Shown one piece after another: positions 23,588-35,281 of a DNA stretch of 64,000 nucleotides (within the stretch, counting starts at the first letter, position 1; every line of letters begins with the position of its first letter). The translations under genes and the position numbers were made by a program. The notes beneath the pieces are model-generated. The model was not told the origin of the DNA. It did no database searches and saw only the letters and a program-made list of their open reading frames with translations. Source of the DNA: Ceratorhiza oryzae-sativae (Eukaryota; Basidiomycota; Agaricomycetes; Cantharellales; Ceratobasidiaceae); the NCBI GenBank assembly GCA_030998015.1, contig JARWMV010000033.1, positions 104,436 to 168,435 on the forward strand, in the 5' to 3' direction.

Positions 23588-24152
23588 GGCTATTGGAGTG
23601 GGTTGACTGAGTGGATGAAAGTGGTGATGCAAGTGTAAACAAGTGAGGTGGTAGTCTGGCCCAGGCTTTACAGGGCCCGCTTTTAAGGACGGGTGGACAT
23701 TTAGACCCCAAGTGTAAGAGGGACCCCAGTCATGTGTTGCCCGGCCGGGTTCAGGGCAATTGCAGACAGGGACATCCATCAAAAATGCGCTTACATCATT
23801 GGAGGAACGAACAGGGTCAACTGGACGTAGCAATGCCAAACGGGCCAATGTAGTGTGGATGGGACCACCAGTTACACTTGAATGTGCACATGGCAACAAA
23901 CGGGAACATGATGACAAACTGAACTCTGCAAGATTGGCCAGTGGATCTTGAGCAAAGGCATGCAGGTGCAAAACATCTATGAGCTGTTTAAAGTGACTGA
24001 GAATTCCACCAAGTAAGAATCACATTCACATGGGCCCAAAGCCAACAGGCTGAGGAAATACTAAGATCTGGCTTGTATATGGATATGAACATTAACATAG
24101 ATATGATATTACCAGGACAGTCCCAAAAGCGTCGCATGGAGCACAAACATAG
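23588..24152. other. Intergenic region
   Basis: Promoter side of paralogue 2 and the 3' flank of the 252-aa gene. No structured feature was recognised. Confidence 0.4.
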
Positions 24153-24911
24153 TCAACCAAATCTCGTGGCGAGCCGATACCTTCGTGTTGACCCAACTGA
24201 TGGTTGAATGGGCCAAATCTTGTGAGCACGAACTGCAGGGAGATACTCCCATTCAGACAGAATCATTGATTTTATCCTCCGTCGAAGCTCCTGAGAGTAG
24301 CTGGCGCGCTGGGCCTCCGGGATGGCCTGAATATGATTCCGAATTGGTTGCAGAACATCGGCATCATACTCCCTAAAATCTCCTGTGCGTGGTTCAGGTA
24401 TCCAGCCGCCAGGGAACAGCCGGTCAAATGAGGATGAAAATTTGTTTTTGACATAGAAGGCTTCGTTGAGAGGTTCAACTATCTTAGCCCAATGTCCTTT
24501 CTTCATGGGTGATTGCCTGAACCGGCGGGCGACGGAGCTGTCAACTAAACGGTCTTGAGGGAATTGGGCCCATAAAGCACGCGGAAGCCGGATCTGAGTA
24601 AGCTCGGCTACAAACCGGTCAATGTCACTGGAGGTCTGGTTATTGACAACATTGGAGGTGCCTGCTGGCGTTGTGGGGGGAGTCAAGGTGTCCTGTGGGG
24701 GTTGGAGTACAGCTCTGCTCGATTTGATTGTCTGGCCTCCAGGACGAATGACATTGACGTGGCGGATGATCTTGAATGTTTCTGGCTGGACCACGTAGGA
24801 AATTTGAAGCCCGTTTTCGTCTAGCAAGTTGGACCTTAGCAATGGCAAGCCGTAGGTGTTGTTGTGATATGTTAAGCGCAAACTGTCAGCCATTTCTATG
24901 CTTGCACTCAT
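24153..24911 (-). CDS. Unknown 252-aa protein whose start overlaps the upstream gene's stop
   Basis: One exon. The ATG (24911-24909) shares ATGA with the TGA (24910-24908) of the large 13-exon gene on the same strand. Upstream in this frame a TAA lies four codons away, so this is the first possible Met. The product starts MSASIEMADSLRLTYHNNTY. It has an N-terminal globular part, a Pro/Thr-rich linker (PPQDTLTPPTTPAG), then a charged region with RALWAQFPQDRL, MKKGHWAKIVEPLNEAFYVK and RSYSQEL-like helices, and ends RYRLATRFG. No family was recognised. It may be a separate gene, or a second cistron translated by reinitiation, or reached by alternative splicing from the large gene. Confidence 0.6.
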   Translation of the reverse strand: MSASIEMADSLRLTYHNNTYGLPLLRSNLLDENGLQISYVVQPETFKIIRHVNVIRPGGQTIKSSRAVLQPPQDTLTPPTTPAGTSNVVNNQTSSDIDRFVAELTQIRLPRALWAQFPQDRLVDSSVARRFRQSPMKKGHWAKIVEPLNEAFYVKNKFSSSFDRLFPGGWIPEPRTGDFREYDADVLQPIRNHIQAIPEAQRASYSQELRRRIKSMILSEWEYLPAVRAHKIWPIQPSVGSTRRYRLATRFG

Positions 24912-27900
24912 GTCGTCTGGCGCTTAACCAGTCCTTTCAACCAGTACGCAAGCACCGAGGCAAGCAGCTGGACCTCTGGTGTTTTGCGCCTGCCTATAGA
25001 TAGTTCACGTTGCCGCTTGAGCACTCCAGACCATCCCTTGCTCCACAACAACTTGTGGGATGAAACAACGGCAGCTGGGTGGCAAACCTGACAGCCAGGC
25101 TAAGTCTCTGTGATAGAGGGCTGGAATTTCCACTTACAATGACACCAGCATCAAACATTCTCTCCATGATCTCTCTTGGATCGAACTGCATCAGCTTGTT
25201 GGCTGCCCAAGGGCTCAATCTCCACTCAAACCTGAAGCCGTACGTCCACTCAAGTTCAGCAATCTCTTGAAAGCCTTGCATCTCATTCTGGAACTTCTCT
25301 CGATGTCCCAACCCAAGTGCCTCTGCAACAGTGAAGTTTGCCCCAATCGATCTCCCCTGATGAATATAGTGGCCAACCATGTCCTTGTGGTACGCTTGGA
25401 ACTTGCATATTCCTGACCCAGTTCGGACTTTGGACAGAGTGGTGGAGCGAAGCCCAGATATGACAAATGAATGACAATAGCGGTCTTGCTGGGGCTGCTT
25501 GTATCCTGGCCGGAGAAGTTCTCTGAGAGGACTGTACCGCAAGAGTAAGACGCTACGTTTGATCTCCTCTGGCACGGATCCACGATGAATATTGACCGCT
25601 AAGCCAACGTCAACTGTGATGTTGTTTGGGTTTTGGCTGTACCAATCGATGAAGTTGTTGACGCGGAACACGTAGTTCAAAGGGTTCTCGTCTTCCCTGC
25701 CGTTGATGTTCTGAGTCGCCAGCTTCAGGTTGATGCCGCAGAGGTGGAAGAAGTAACCTCGATACTTGATGTATTCTGGCCGACTGTCCACGATATCACG
25801 GACCCTTCCCAACACAAGATTGAGTATCTGAGGCTCGATACGGTACCCCAGGAAAGATCGCGGCCCGCCTTTAGATGTACACCTCTTGGCTGCTGCATCA
25901 TAACTGGGTGGGAGTGCTTCAATGGTCTTCTCAACAGCATGCTGCCATTCCTCGGAGACGAGTCCTGAAACCATGTGCAGGGCAGTCAGAAAAATCTCGT
26001 ACCACCCCTGCATCTCCGCTTGTGTTGCAATATTACGCCACATCCTATCCGTTACCCGTTCCTTGGAATTTGGGAGGAACACAAGGAGTCGGAATTGGTT
26101 GTTGGCACCAAAAGACATCATGCAAAAATTGGGACCTATTCCAAAGATGAAGTCTGCACACATGCAACCATGTACATCTCCCACTCACAGGTGTGCATTT
26201 CCAAAACAGTCCCAGAGACATTGACCTGGAGGTTGTTCCGAGCTGTGACAGTGAGTGCTCTGCTAGGATAGGGATAGAAGCTGCCAGCTTGGAGGAAGAG
26301 TGGAGCATCTTGGGTTGTCAAAGATAGGGAATCCACATCAGTACCTGCCATGAGCCATTCCTTCTCCAGGTGAGCAGCGTCCTTTAGCCAATCCAGCCTC
26401 ACCCGAGAGCCCTCATACTCCCCAGTCACAAGAAGCCTTTGGCCAGCGATAGATTCTGGGCCACCCACTGCATGCACCAGGTCATAGTACTCGTTCAACG
26501 AGAGGGCATCTGGCTGTTGCAACCTGTGATCTGATAAATGATCTGGCCACGAGGGTAATTGGCCAAGAAACACTGCTGTCTGTAAGTCTTCAAGAGAGCG
26601 TCCCGAGGTCCCAACTAGCATATCCTCCGCAAAGCGAGTGATGGGTAGAGCCAGTTCAGCAAAGAATGGATCGGAATCACTGGGCAACAGGAGAGGGACG
26701 GGGTAGGATCTCCTCCTTGGGAGTGCATCAAGCGACAGGGGCTCTTCATTGGCTGCCAGAGAGAACCGCCTACGTTCAACTGCCGGATTGCATCCCGAAG
26801 TCAGCAATCTTCCATTTTCATCAGTGATGCCAGGCCACGGGGATGAAGAGTCCACCTCTGACCCTCTCAGTGCTTTGTCATAGTAGTAGCACAGGGACTG
26901 TCGGAAGCTGCAGATGTCGACACCTTCAACTTCCTGAGCAAGGATCTTGCTGCACAGATACGCAATCATGACCAGTACAATGGCCTCTTGAGTTACTGGG
27001 GTTGGCAAGAAAAGCATCCTCAGGAACTGCTGAACATTAGAACTGGTTGCCAAAGGTGCAGGGTGGGGCAAAGTCAGATTGAGTCGTCCCATGAGGTGCC
27101 CGACAAAAGGGCCCAGCACATCATCATTCACCCCATCACCTGGAGGTAGCAATACATCCAGTCTTTGTGCTACTCCGTGCTGAAGGTGTATGTCAACCAG
27201 CACCCAGTCTGGCACCCCAGCAGTCAGTAAACCAGCTAGCTGTGTCAAAGTCACCACGTGCACATCAGCTGCCATTGATGGCCACAGAAGATCACGACCC
27301 CACATTGCTGGGATCCCGTTGTCCAGTGGTAGAGCTGTAGCCTGAGAGAGTTGTACCAGTTCATCCGCCAGTATTGGGTCAATGTAGAACACATTGCATG
27401 CTGGGTCAGAGAGCAGGTGACTCAGCCATAGGTGGAGAGTCATGAATGCAATGCACTCTAGGCTAGGTGTAGAGGCTCTTAACTGTTGCCAGAAGGCTAA
27501 ACGAGCGACAGAAGAGTGGCTGCGGGCCATGAGCAGGGTGTCCAAAGTCTCCCTTGCAACAGTACTACAGGTAGGTTGAGCCAATTACATATCGGTTGCG
27601 AAGGTCAGACACAAGCGAACCATACCATTGATGCTCAATGTCAATGGCTGCCTCTTGTGATGGGTAACTTCTGTGTGTAATCCTGTCAAATACTGTACAA
27701 ATTCTGACTGATGTAACCTACCTGGTCTTGTCCAGACGCTGAGTTGAAGAGAAATCTGAGGGAGTTGTGTTTCGAAAGGATCTACTCATGCATGTGGAAG
27801 TTGTATCCAAGCTGAAATTGTGTATGGCAGGCAACAACTCACATCTGGTCACCTGAAGTCTTGAAGAACATGCGGCCATCCCAACAAAGCTGGGGTCTTG

Positions 27901-30266
27901 CCAATTGACCTATCTGATCTGGGTGACTGTGGGCTCCCAGGGTGAGATGTTGGATGGCAAAACAACTGTGGTCTACTGACTGTTCCGGCAACCCAGGAAT
28001 GTCCCTTGTCCCATCATGTATACTGCTGCTTTCCTCGGGATCGTCCAAGATTTCGAACGGAATATAATTACTGCTCAAGTTGTTCAGTTGGACCACAGTC
28101 TGAGTGATGTTACTCACCCATGGAGGTAGATGCACTGAGGGATATGCCCATTCCCATGAAGCAACTTATGCAGTGAAAGCTCACCAGTAACCAGCTGCTG
28201 CAATAGCATCTCCGACTTCTCCTCCACCAATGATGGGGGCCAAACTGGCCTTGCAGGATGGGGCAATCCTCTGAAGTCCCTTACAAGGGGCATTTCATGG
28301 ACAACAGTAGAGATTAATTGACAGAAGATGGTGTTGAGCTCATCCCTGGGCAATTTTGCAAAATCCTGCTCCCATTTTGGAGGATAGCCGTTCCAGTGTC
28401 GGACTGTGTATCCAGCCCCCAGATTTCTGGCAAACAGCCTAGCAGCCCACTGTAGATGCTCCTTGGATCGGACCCCTCTACAAGCACCTGGGTCACATCC
28501 ATATATCGTCAAATGGATATCCACAACTCCTGGGGAGACTGAGTCGATCTGGCCCCATACCAGGTAGGTGTTGTCATCTTCCTCAAGGTGCCTCAACCCA
28601 ATGGTGTGTGTGGGAGGCTGCTGTAAGAAATCTTCATGTTGACGTTGGAGGAATCCAAGATTCTCATGCTCTATAATCAGCAGAAGAACTCTCTCTGGAT
28701 CTTGAGGGCGGTAAACAGCATGTAGCAAGGAGGCAAACAGTAACATTTGGAAGGTCACACTTGGTTGGCTTGCAAGTCCCGGAACAACATCAGGAAGACT
28801 TTGTTCAAGCTCCTGCAGCTGGCGTAGGTGCATGCTCCTGAACAAGAAGCAAGTGAGTGATAGATGGTTGTTGGTGTGAGCATGGTTGCATCTCAACTCC
28901 ATTTGTTCAACATACTTGATACACTTTGCTGAGGTGTCCATCCTGCTCTGAGCCAGGTCCTGGATGGGAGTAGATGGCCTGCTGTCAATTTCTTGTTGAG
29001 ATTCCAGGTGCCAGCTGGATTGCAGGGGAGAGAGAGTGGCCATCCTGGGGATACCAGAGCTGGAGCTACTCATCTGGCACCGGGCCTCTTGTTGGGCAGA
29101 CCGTCGAGCCATGAGACTAGATAAGGCAAGTTCACATTGTTTTGTAATTTGGTGAGTATATCAATGGGATAATAGCTTTCTTGGACGTACTGTCTCCAGA
29201 CAGGGGAATCTTTTGGAGGCCGAGCCTGGCGGTTTGTTTTCTTGGATCTCACTGGGGTGCTTGGTTGCATGTTGCCTGAAAGAGGCAAGGCCGGAGAGAA
29301 AGAGCTCAAGGTGCTCAAGGAAGCAGGGGAATGCTCATGATTAAATGCTGCAGCAGCAGCCTCTGGGGTCTCTGGTGCCATGAAGCCTGGTCTGCCAAAC
29401 TCTGTCAGATGGTCCTAAAGGTTATATAATATGAAGAAGCCTTACCGTGCAGTAGGGACAGGAGCACCTTGTGACTCCCGTGGTGTGAATGGTCCTGATG
29501 CTTCCTGGCCCTGAGGCTGGAGTGTAGAGGCCAACCTCAATCCTGAGTTTGCACTTGAAGGACTGGGTTGAGCATGAACAGGCAGTTGCTGGGAGCCCAC
29601 AGTTGCAAGCTGTAGCCCAGGAATTGAGCTTTGCATGCGTCTCTTTATTTTCTGTTTCGAGCTTTTGCCAGAAACTGAGCCAGCACATTGTAGTTTGGCT
29701 GGCCTTGAGTCACTCCCATCAGATGAGCGCTTGCTGGGGACTGACACTGCGGCACCCAAGATACTGCTAGAGTCAATTGGTTGTGAGTCCATTGGATCTT
29801 TCTTGTCCACTCACACTGCTTGACTGTTCGATGAGCTGGATGCCGTTTGTTCAGGAATAATGGATCCAGCTTGTGTACAAGTTCAAGTTAGTGTCTGCTT
29901 TACTCTGAAGTCACATTAGACTTACCATGGTAATGTATTGGCTGGCTGGAGCCCACGGCCAATGGGGCTTCCTGAAAAGCCTGCAGGGAATCTTGTGCAT
30001 GCAGATTGCCAGCAGTTTGTCTGCAGAAGGTCATGAGCTATTGAACCGGTGGCAACCGATCGTCATATACTCAGAGCGCCTTTCCAAGGTTGCTGACATG
30101 GATCTGTCCTGCATACTGAGTGACTGTATGGTTGAGATGGAGGATAGAGAGGCCCAAGAGCTGTTGAGTAAATCAGTTTGAATATCATTGTACACTGCAT
30201 GTCTTGGTCTTGATCTTGATCTTACAGGTCAGCTCTTGGTTGTTGATCAATGGAGTGCTGCGACAT
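24908..30266 (-). CDS. Very large unknown protein, ~1567 aa, 13 exons
   Basis: Exons: 30266-30226, 30160-30071, 30020-29926, 29869-29815, 29766-29446, 29391-29191, 29116-28118, 28070-27843, 27784-27722, 27682-27626, 27564-26189, 26135-25138, 25087-24908. They sum to 4704 nt with every phase in agreement; introns are 39-74 nt. The first ~270 residues are disordered (Ser/Pro/Gln-rich, with SKQKIKRRMQ as a possible nuclear signal). After that comes a long helical/globular protein with LLFASLLHAVYRPQDPERVL, WGQIDSVSPGVVDIHLTIYG, VHVVTLTQLAGLLTAGVPDW and RMWRNIATQAEMQGWYEIFL. The last exon (VVSSHKLLWSKGWSG...) exists only if the 50-nt intron 25137-25088 is removed. No domain was recognised. It is divergent from the ParB-like gene. 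The weakest calls are the 39-nt intron (27721-27683) and exons 1-4. Confidence 0.68.
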
Positions 30267-30589
30267 GATGGGGCTTGGGTCTTTCTTCACAGGGCAGTGG
30301 GGATATTGGAATGAGTGACATTCACAAGAACCTTATGCTTATATATTATGGGAACAGAGTCAGGGGGGAATTGGCAATTGAAGCACATGGTCTGTCTTGG
30401 AGCACATTCAACCCACAGGCTAATCTGAGTTTAGTTTGGCTGATCCGCTCCGTTTCAATCACGGCCACTTAAGACAGTTGCCACGGAAACAAGCTGGCAT
30501 ATATTAAGAAGCTGGTCAGGGGCTGTCTGGCCCACCCAAAATTGCACCCCACCAGCCGTTCTTGTCAACATTCCACCATCACTCTAGAT
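30267..30589. promoter_or_regulatory. Bidirectional promoter between the 1567-aa and ParB-like genes
   Basis: The 323-bp gap separates two divergent start codons. For the leftward gene an AATATATAAG box (plus-strand 30337-30347) lies ~70 bp upstream of its ATG. For the rightward gene ATATATTAAG (about 30499-30508) lies ~85 bp upstream of ATG 30590. Distances fit TATA-driven transcription with short leaders. The two genes are therefore likely co-regulated, though this is inferred. Confidence 0.5.
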
Positions 30590-33177
30590 ATGCCTGCTCC
30601 ATCTGGCCTCCAGATCTCTGCTGAGGAGGTACTTGCTTGTGTTCAGAAACAGTACTGGGTTGGCAGGTTCAAGATCAAGGTGGCCCAGACCCAGACTCAC
30701 CATGATCAGCGGCCACTAGATGAGTCTTGGGTTGAGGAGTTAGCTCAAAAGATAGGGGAGCAGGCCAATCTCAACCGTGCTCTCCACCCAATTGGTGTGG
30801 TCCTGGAAACGGATGAGGGAATTGAGGAGCTGCGTGCTGCTGCACTTCAGAGTATAGACACTGTGCCAGAGCTGCCAGAGAGCTGCCGTGTGCTGGTATA
30901 TGCTGGGCAACATCGACTTGCTGTTCTCCCACTGTTGGGATTGGATAGCCCAGAGGACAAGTGGTGGCATGCAGATGTATATGCACATGGTATGTAATGC
31001 CAGGGAAACGGCATGTCAGATTCTGAGGTTGGCTGTGATACAGATCTCCAAGTCCACCATCCTGCCGAGTTTCTCACCATGATGCATGAGTCTAATGTTC
31101 CTCTCATCATGAAGGCATCCAGTGATGTTGATCTGTTCCGAGCTGTGGTCAAGCTCAAGGGTTATTTAATGGCTGGTACCATTGATCGACGCTCTTTCTT
31201 ACTCAATAGGCAAGCACTTCTTGGGCATGATGAATGGCTTGCAAGGGCCGTTAGCAACCTGACCCGGAACAATGTGTTGGCTGAAGCCATATCTTCAGCT
31301 TTGACTCGGCCACACATTGCCAAGATTTTCCAGGCTGGTGCATGGAAACGTCTATCTACAGGACGTCTATGGGGGGTGAGAATGATCTTCATAATAGCTG
31401 TACCAACATGACACTCAGTCTCTTGATAGGTTGCTGCAGGTCTTGTTCATGAGATGGTGTGCCAGGTAGACCTTCTGGCCCAAGGTGCTGTCGACATTCC
31501 ACTGGAGGCCATCAAGCTTCCAACTCGGATGTGCAGCATAACTCAGCTTGAGGCAGCTTGTGGGAGGAAGACAAAGAAGAAATTGCACCCTTGGGAAGCT
31601 CTACCAGGGGGTTTGGCTGAGGCCCTGAGAAGAGTGCAGCAGCGACCACTAGACTTTGTGACCCCCTTGAATCCTAAGACTGTGGATGGTTGGAGTCTGC
31701 CAGATATTGTGAGCTTTGATTTCTCCCAGGGACTGAGTTCTAACCTTGAGCAGGTATTGATGCCTTCCTGCCTTGGCTCACAAATGGTAGAGAATGAGCT
31801 GAAATCAATGCAAGAGGTGATGCTACATGTGAGTGTTGCAGGCCAAAGATGAAATTTTAAAGAGTTGACTGGTTTTGGGTATCCCATTGCAGCTGCTCAG
31901 GATGTGTGCCCTGCCAGAGCACTTCAACCAGTACATTAGTGCTTCACCTGAGTCCCTGCAGGTAGACACTGATCACCCAGCTGGCATGATCGCTTATGTC
32001 TTGACTCACCAGCGGGGAGACAGCCTAAAAGTTCAAGGTTATGAGCAGAAGGTGGGCTGTTTACATGAGACATTCCACTTCTGACACAAGCACTAGATAA
32101 TCTACTTTGCCTGGAGGAATAGGAAGGAGCTTCTCAATGCTCTGACTGAGAATCAGGTGGCTGATGCAAGGGCAGCTGAGGCCAGTACCTACATTGGTCT
32201 TCTGTCAAACAGCAGGCTTTGGTGGCAGCTTTTGAGGTTGTTCAAAGTTAGCCGGCTTCCATTTGGTTTCAGATTGGCCATACCAAAGGAATTTGGCAAT
32301 GCTGAGGTGGGTGGGCCCTCCACACAACAGGATGAGGGTGAGGGCTTGGCTTTGGTATGTAAGATAGGCTGATGTCATGGATCTTCATCTGACAATTGAC
32401 TTAGGGAGATGCAGCAGTCATGACAGGCTCTCAACGAAAACGTCAAGCTACTGAACCTGAAGGTGGTGAAGGCTGCTCCAAGCGAGCTTGCAGATATGCT
32501 GGGTTGGATGAGGAGGGGGGTCTGGCAGATGAGTCAGACAAGGGGGAGGGTGGGTCTGAAAGGCATTTGGAGCCAAGGCAGCTACCTTCAGGTCATCAAT
32601 TGCAGACCAAGAAGCATCCCCCAAAACGTTGGGCCATGATCAACAGCAGTGATGAGATGGAGGAGGATGAGGAGGATGTGACAGATGGGAGCCCTGGGCC
32701 ATCCAACAGTGAGTGTGGTACAATACTGCTGTTGTGGGATGATTGGAAAGCAGTAGGAAATGCAGCACCACTGCCTGTGAGACTTGGTGGAGATAGACAA
32801 CTTGGCCGCATTTTGGCTGAAGTGCAGGAGTTGGCTTACCAACTTTCTCGCCCAGAGAGCAAGGCTTTGTCAAGTCTCTTGACATGTGTGACAAAGTCAA
32901 AGCAGATGGGGATCATGGAGAGTATGCTGGGTAGCCTAAACAAGCGTGCTATGGTGAGTGCTCAGTGATTTGGGTTGGACACAGCCTGAAATTGCAAGTC
33001 AGCAATTCTTGGACAGGGTGGAGAGACAGGTAAGAGAGGTGGCTGGCTTGTGTCTTCATGTACTCACAAGCATTACAGGAGCAGGCCCAATATGACTCAG
33101 ATGGCTCCCCAAGTGAGCAGCCTGGGCTTGACCCTCTCATGGGGGAGGCTGCTGAAAATTTGGAGTCTTCATCTTAG
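30590..33177 (+). CDS. ParB/Srx-fold-like protein, ~722 aa, eight exons
   Basis: Exons: 30590-30989, 31044-31375, 31430-31828, 31893-32051, ~32151-32354, 32405-32953, 33003-33029, 33079-33177. The acceptor of exon 5 is uncertain: the frame stays open back to about 32117, but no donor of the right phase was found. Residues ~10-140 follow the ParB N-terminal pattern: a conserved site list start (WVGRFKIKVAQ), LDESWVEELAQKI, LHPIGVVLE, then VLVYAGQHRLAVLPLLG in the position of the G-[ED/Q]-[R/H]-R nucleotide-binding box, then WWHADVYAH. The rest is a helical region and a C-terminal acidic, Lys/Arg-punctuated tail (SDEMEEDEEDVTDGS). In bacteria ParB binds DNA and hydrolyses CTP; here only the fold resemblance can be claimed. 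It is divergent from the 1567-aa gene. Confidence 0.6.
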
Positions 33178-34340
33178 GTAGAGAGTCTTGTCAGTCAGTT
33201 TTGTGAATAAATGTGGCTATCAATAGGATGGAAACTCAATACCCCCCTGAGAAATAATACTTTTTTTTGAAAGTTTTCTGGCTCAGGTTAGGTTAGGTTA
33301 GGTGGAGCGAGGAGACGTGAGTGCGAGCGGAGCGAGCACGAGCGGCGACGAGCGGAAGAAAGGCTAAGAACTCCTAGGTAATCACCCGGGAGAGACTTTC
33401 GTAGATACTCATCAGAGCCCTTCCACTGTGTCTTTTTATGCCGTGGCAGACGAACATGCCACGTCACTGGCGTGGAAAACGCCAAGGGAAGAAGACTTAA
33501 CCGAACAAAGGAGAAGAACAGCTGACTGATCCTGACCGCATGGTAACCGTCCATGTGATCACTCCTCCACACGACTGGCCAATCAGGGGGAGACACCTGA
33601 CCGACGCCAAGAACCATCAAGGTCCGAACCAAGCTGATCCGTGTGAAGCCGAGGCTCCCACGGACTCGGCGATCCGAGGATCAACCGGCCGAGGGCTCAA
33701 CTCGACTCCACCCAGACCCTGCCCGGTGAACCCTGAAGGTTCTCAAAGCGCCGGAACAGGCGCTCAGACCCTGAAGGCCGAGAAGTGCCTGACTAAGTGA
33801 CCAGGGATTAGTAATATACCCTGAGTCACGTGACACTTAGTCATCTAGAGAGTAAAGGACAAGTCATCCAAGATGACTAATCCTCCCTTAACCATTACCT
33901 AATCTGGTTAGGATTAACGTTAGGTTAAGTTCGGTTAGGTTGTGTTAGGGGTTGGGTTTGAACCAACTCTATCACAAACTTGTCTAATGCAATGAAGGAT
34001 CTGTGTCAAGATCCTCCCATACACGATTGAAGATGTATTCTGGCAAGCCAAAACGTTCATCCTCATTGTACGCTAGTACTATTTTCCGCCAAGTTGATGT
34101 TAAATCTCCAATTGCCAAAGGGCGTTTGCGAGATAATATCATGCGTTGATTGACTAGTTGGGCAAGGGCGTCATCCTTTGTCCTAAGGTTTTTGCGTGCT
34201 GTCCTGTCCTGTATTCCAAGCCGCACGGACCTGGGTAGGTGATCTTCTTCCTCCTGATCGGAGTCAGACTCACTAACCACCTCCGACACAGAAGCGAGGT
34301 TAGCTGTAACACGCGCTTAGGTTAGGTTAGAGGGGACAAT
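33178..34340. other. CpG-rich insert bounded by TTAGG-type motifs
   Basis: Begins at ~33283 with AGGTTAGGTTAGGTTAGG. From 33300 to 33800 CpG is frequent, for example GAGTGCGAGCGGAGCGAGCA and CGGCGATCCGAGG. Motifs CGTTAGGTTAAG, CGGTTAGGTTG and GTTAGGGGTTGGG occur at 33900-33955, and TTAGGTTAGGTTAG at 34317. A short minus-strand coding fragment (33984-34310) is enclosed. Flanking DNA is strongly CpG-poor. Confidence 0.5.
33984..34310 (-). pseudogene. Exon-like coding fragment, about 108 codons
   Basis: An open frame with coding character: acidic start SEVVSESDSDQEEEDHLPRS, basic middle QDRTARKNLRTKDDALAQLV, and end ENEDERFGLPEY-like followed by WEDLDTDPSLH and a stop. There is no ATG at its beginning; the frame closes about ten codons upstream at a TAA next to TTAGG repeats. 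It may be the last exon of a gene whose 5' part is lost, or a domesticated mobile-element fragment. Confidence 0.35.
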
Positions 34341-34690
34341 AGGATAGGCTAGGAGGGGTCAATCTGCACCACCTACAGGTCTGCCCTAGGCAACCAGGGA
34401 CCCCACCTAGAGCCTCTCCTAGGATGTATCCTACATGAACTGTCATGTCCAGTTAGTAGTCAGTCATACCATCAGAAAGTGCACTGTTGACAACTACATG
34501 GTACAGTCCATAAGCCCATACACACCAATGTCCCAAAATGAATGTGTATGGCATACACAATTGTGATATTGGCATTATGAGCCTATGGTTTGTCTATCAG
34601 GTGTTCGGCTGATAGGAAGCCTTGAGTTGCAGCTGCTTGGAGAAGTGTATGCTATGACATTTACTAGGGCACACATGGCACCTGTGTACA

Positions 34691-34925
34691 GGGCACATGT
34701 GCAAGCTGTTGTCCTGTGTACGGCGTACACATTGTGTGACTAGCACCCTGCATGCAGGTGGAAATTGAGCTGGTGCACACACCAAAGCCAGGTGTCCTGG
34801 GCGCAGTCGCCCAGGACACAACTGGCTTTTGGGGTGTGTGCACTGCAGCTCAATCTACTTGTGTGTAGGAAGCAGGTCACACAATGTGTACGCCGTACAC
34901 AGGACAACAGCTTGCACATGTGCCC
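34691..34925. repeat. Long inverted repeat (~115-bp arms) inside the minisatellite
   Basis: GGGCACATGTGCAAGCTGTT at 34691 faces its exact reverse complement ending at 34925. Arms pair through GTGTGAC/GTCACAC, AATTGAGCT/AGCTCAAT and GTGCACACACC/GGTGTGTGCAC to a perfect ten-base stem, GTCCTGGGCG (34794-34803) against 34808-34817, with a 4-nt loop. The outer 50 bp of each arm are identical. Weaker pairing extends to about 34660 and 34950. Confidence 0.88.
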
Positions 34926-35281
34926 TATACACAGATGCCACATGACAAACATCTTGCCATGTATGCTGAGACCAAAGCCTGTATATGTGCCCAGCACATA
35001 AAGTCATCTAAACACAGTATGCTATGGCTGTCTCCTATGTACGCATGGTGATAAACAGACATATGGTGTACACAAGCAAGACATAGCCTCTGGCTCAATG
35101 GCAATGTGCATAACCCACACACAGATATGTTATGGCATCTGCATACGGCGTACACATGCTAGGAACCACCTCCTAGGACAGGCACTGTGATTGCCCTATA
35201 CAAATGCAAGATATGGGGTTTTTGTGCCACATACACAAGTGTGACAGGGCCTCTGTGTAAGCTGTGTGCACACATGTGGTG

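Noticed and set aside
24994..26184. A separate 396-aa gene, and 26136-27584 as another gene
   Set aside because: Splicing at 26188-26136 and 25137-25088 joins both in phase into the 13-exon gene and adds a better C terminus.
33283..33303. A true chromosome end
   Set aside because: The TTAGG run is only three to four units, and ordinary genes and transposons continue on both sides.
33540..33800. An 86-codon plus-strand open frame in the CpG-rich insert
   Set aside because: No supporting splice sites or protein character; probably a chance frame in GC-rich DNA.
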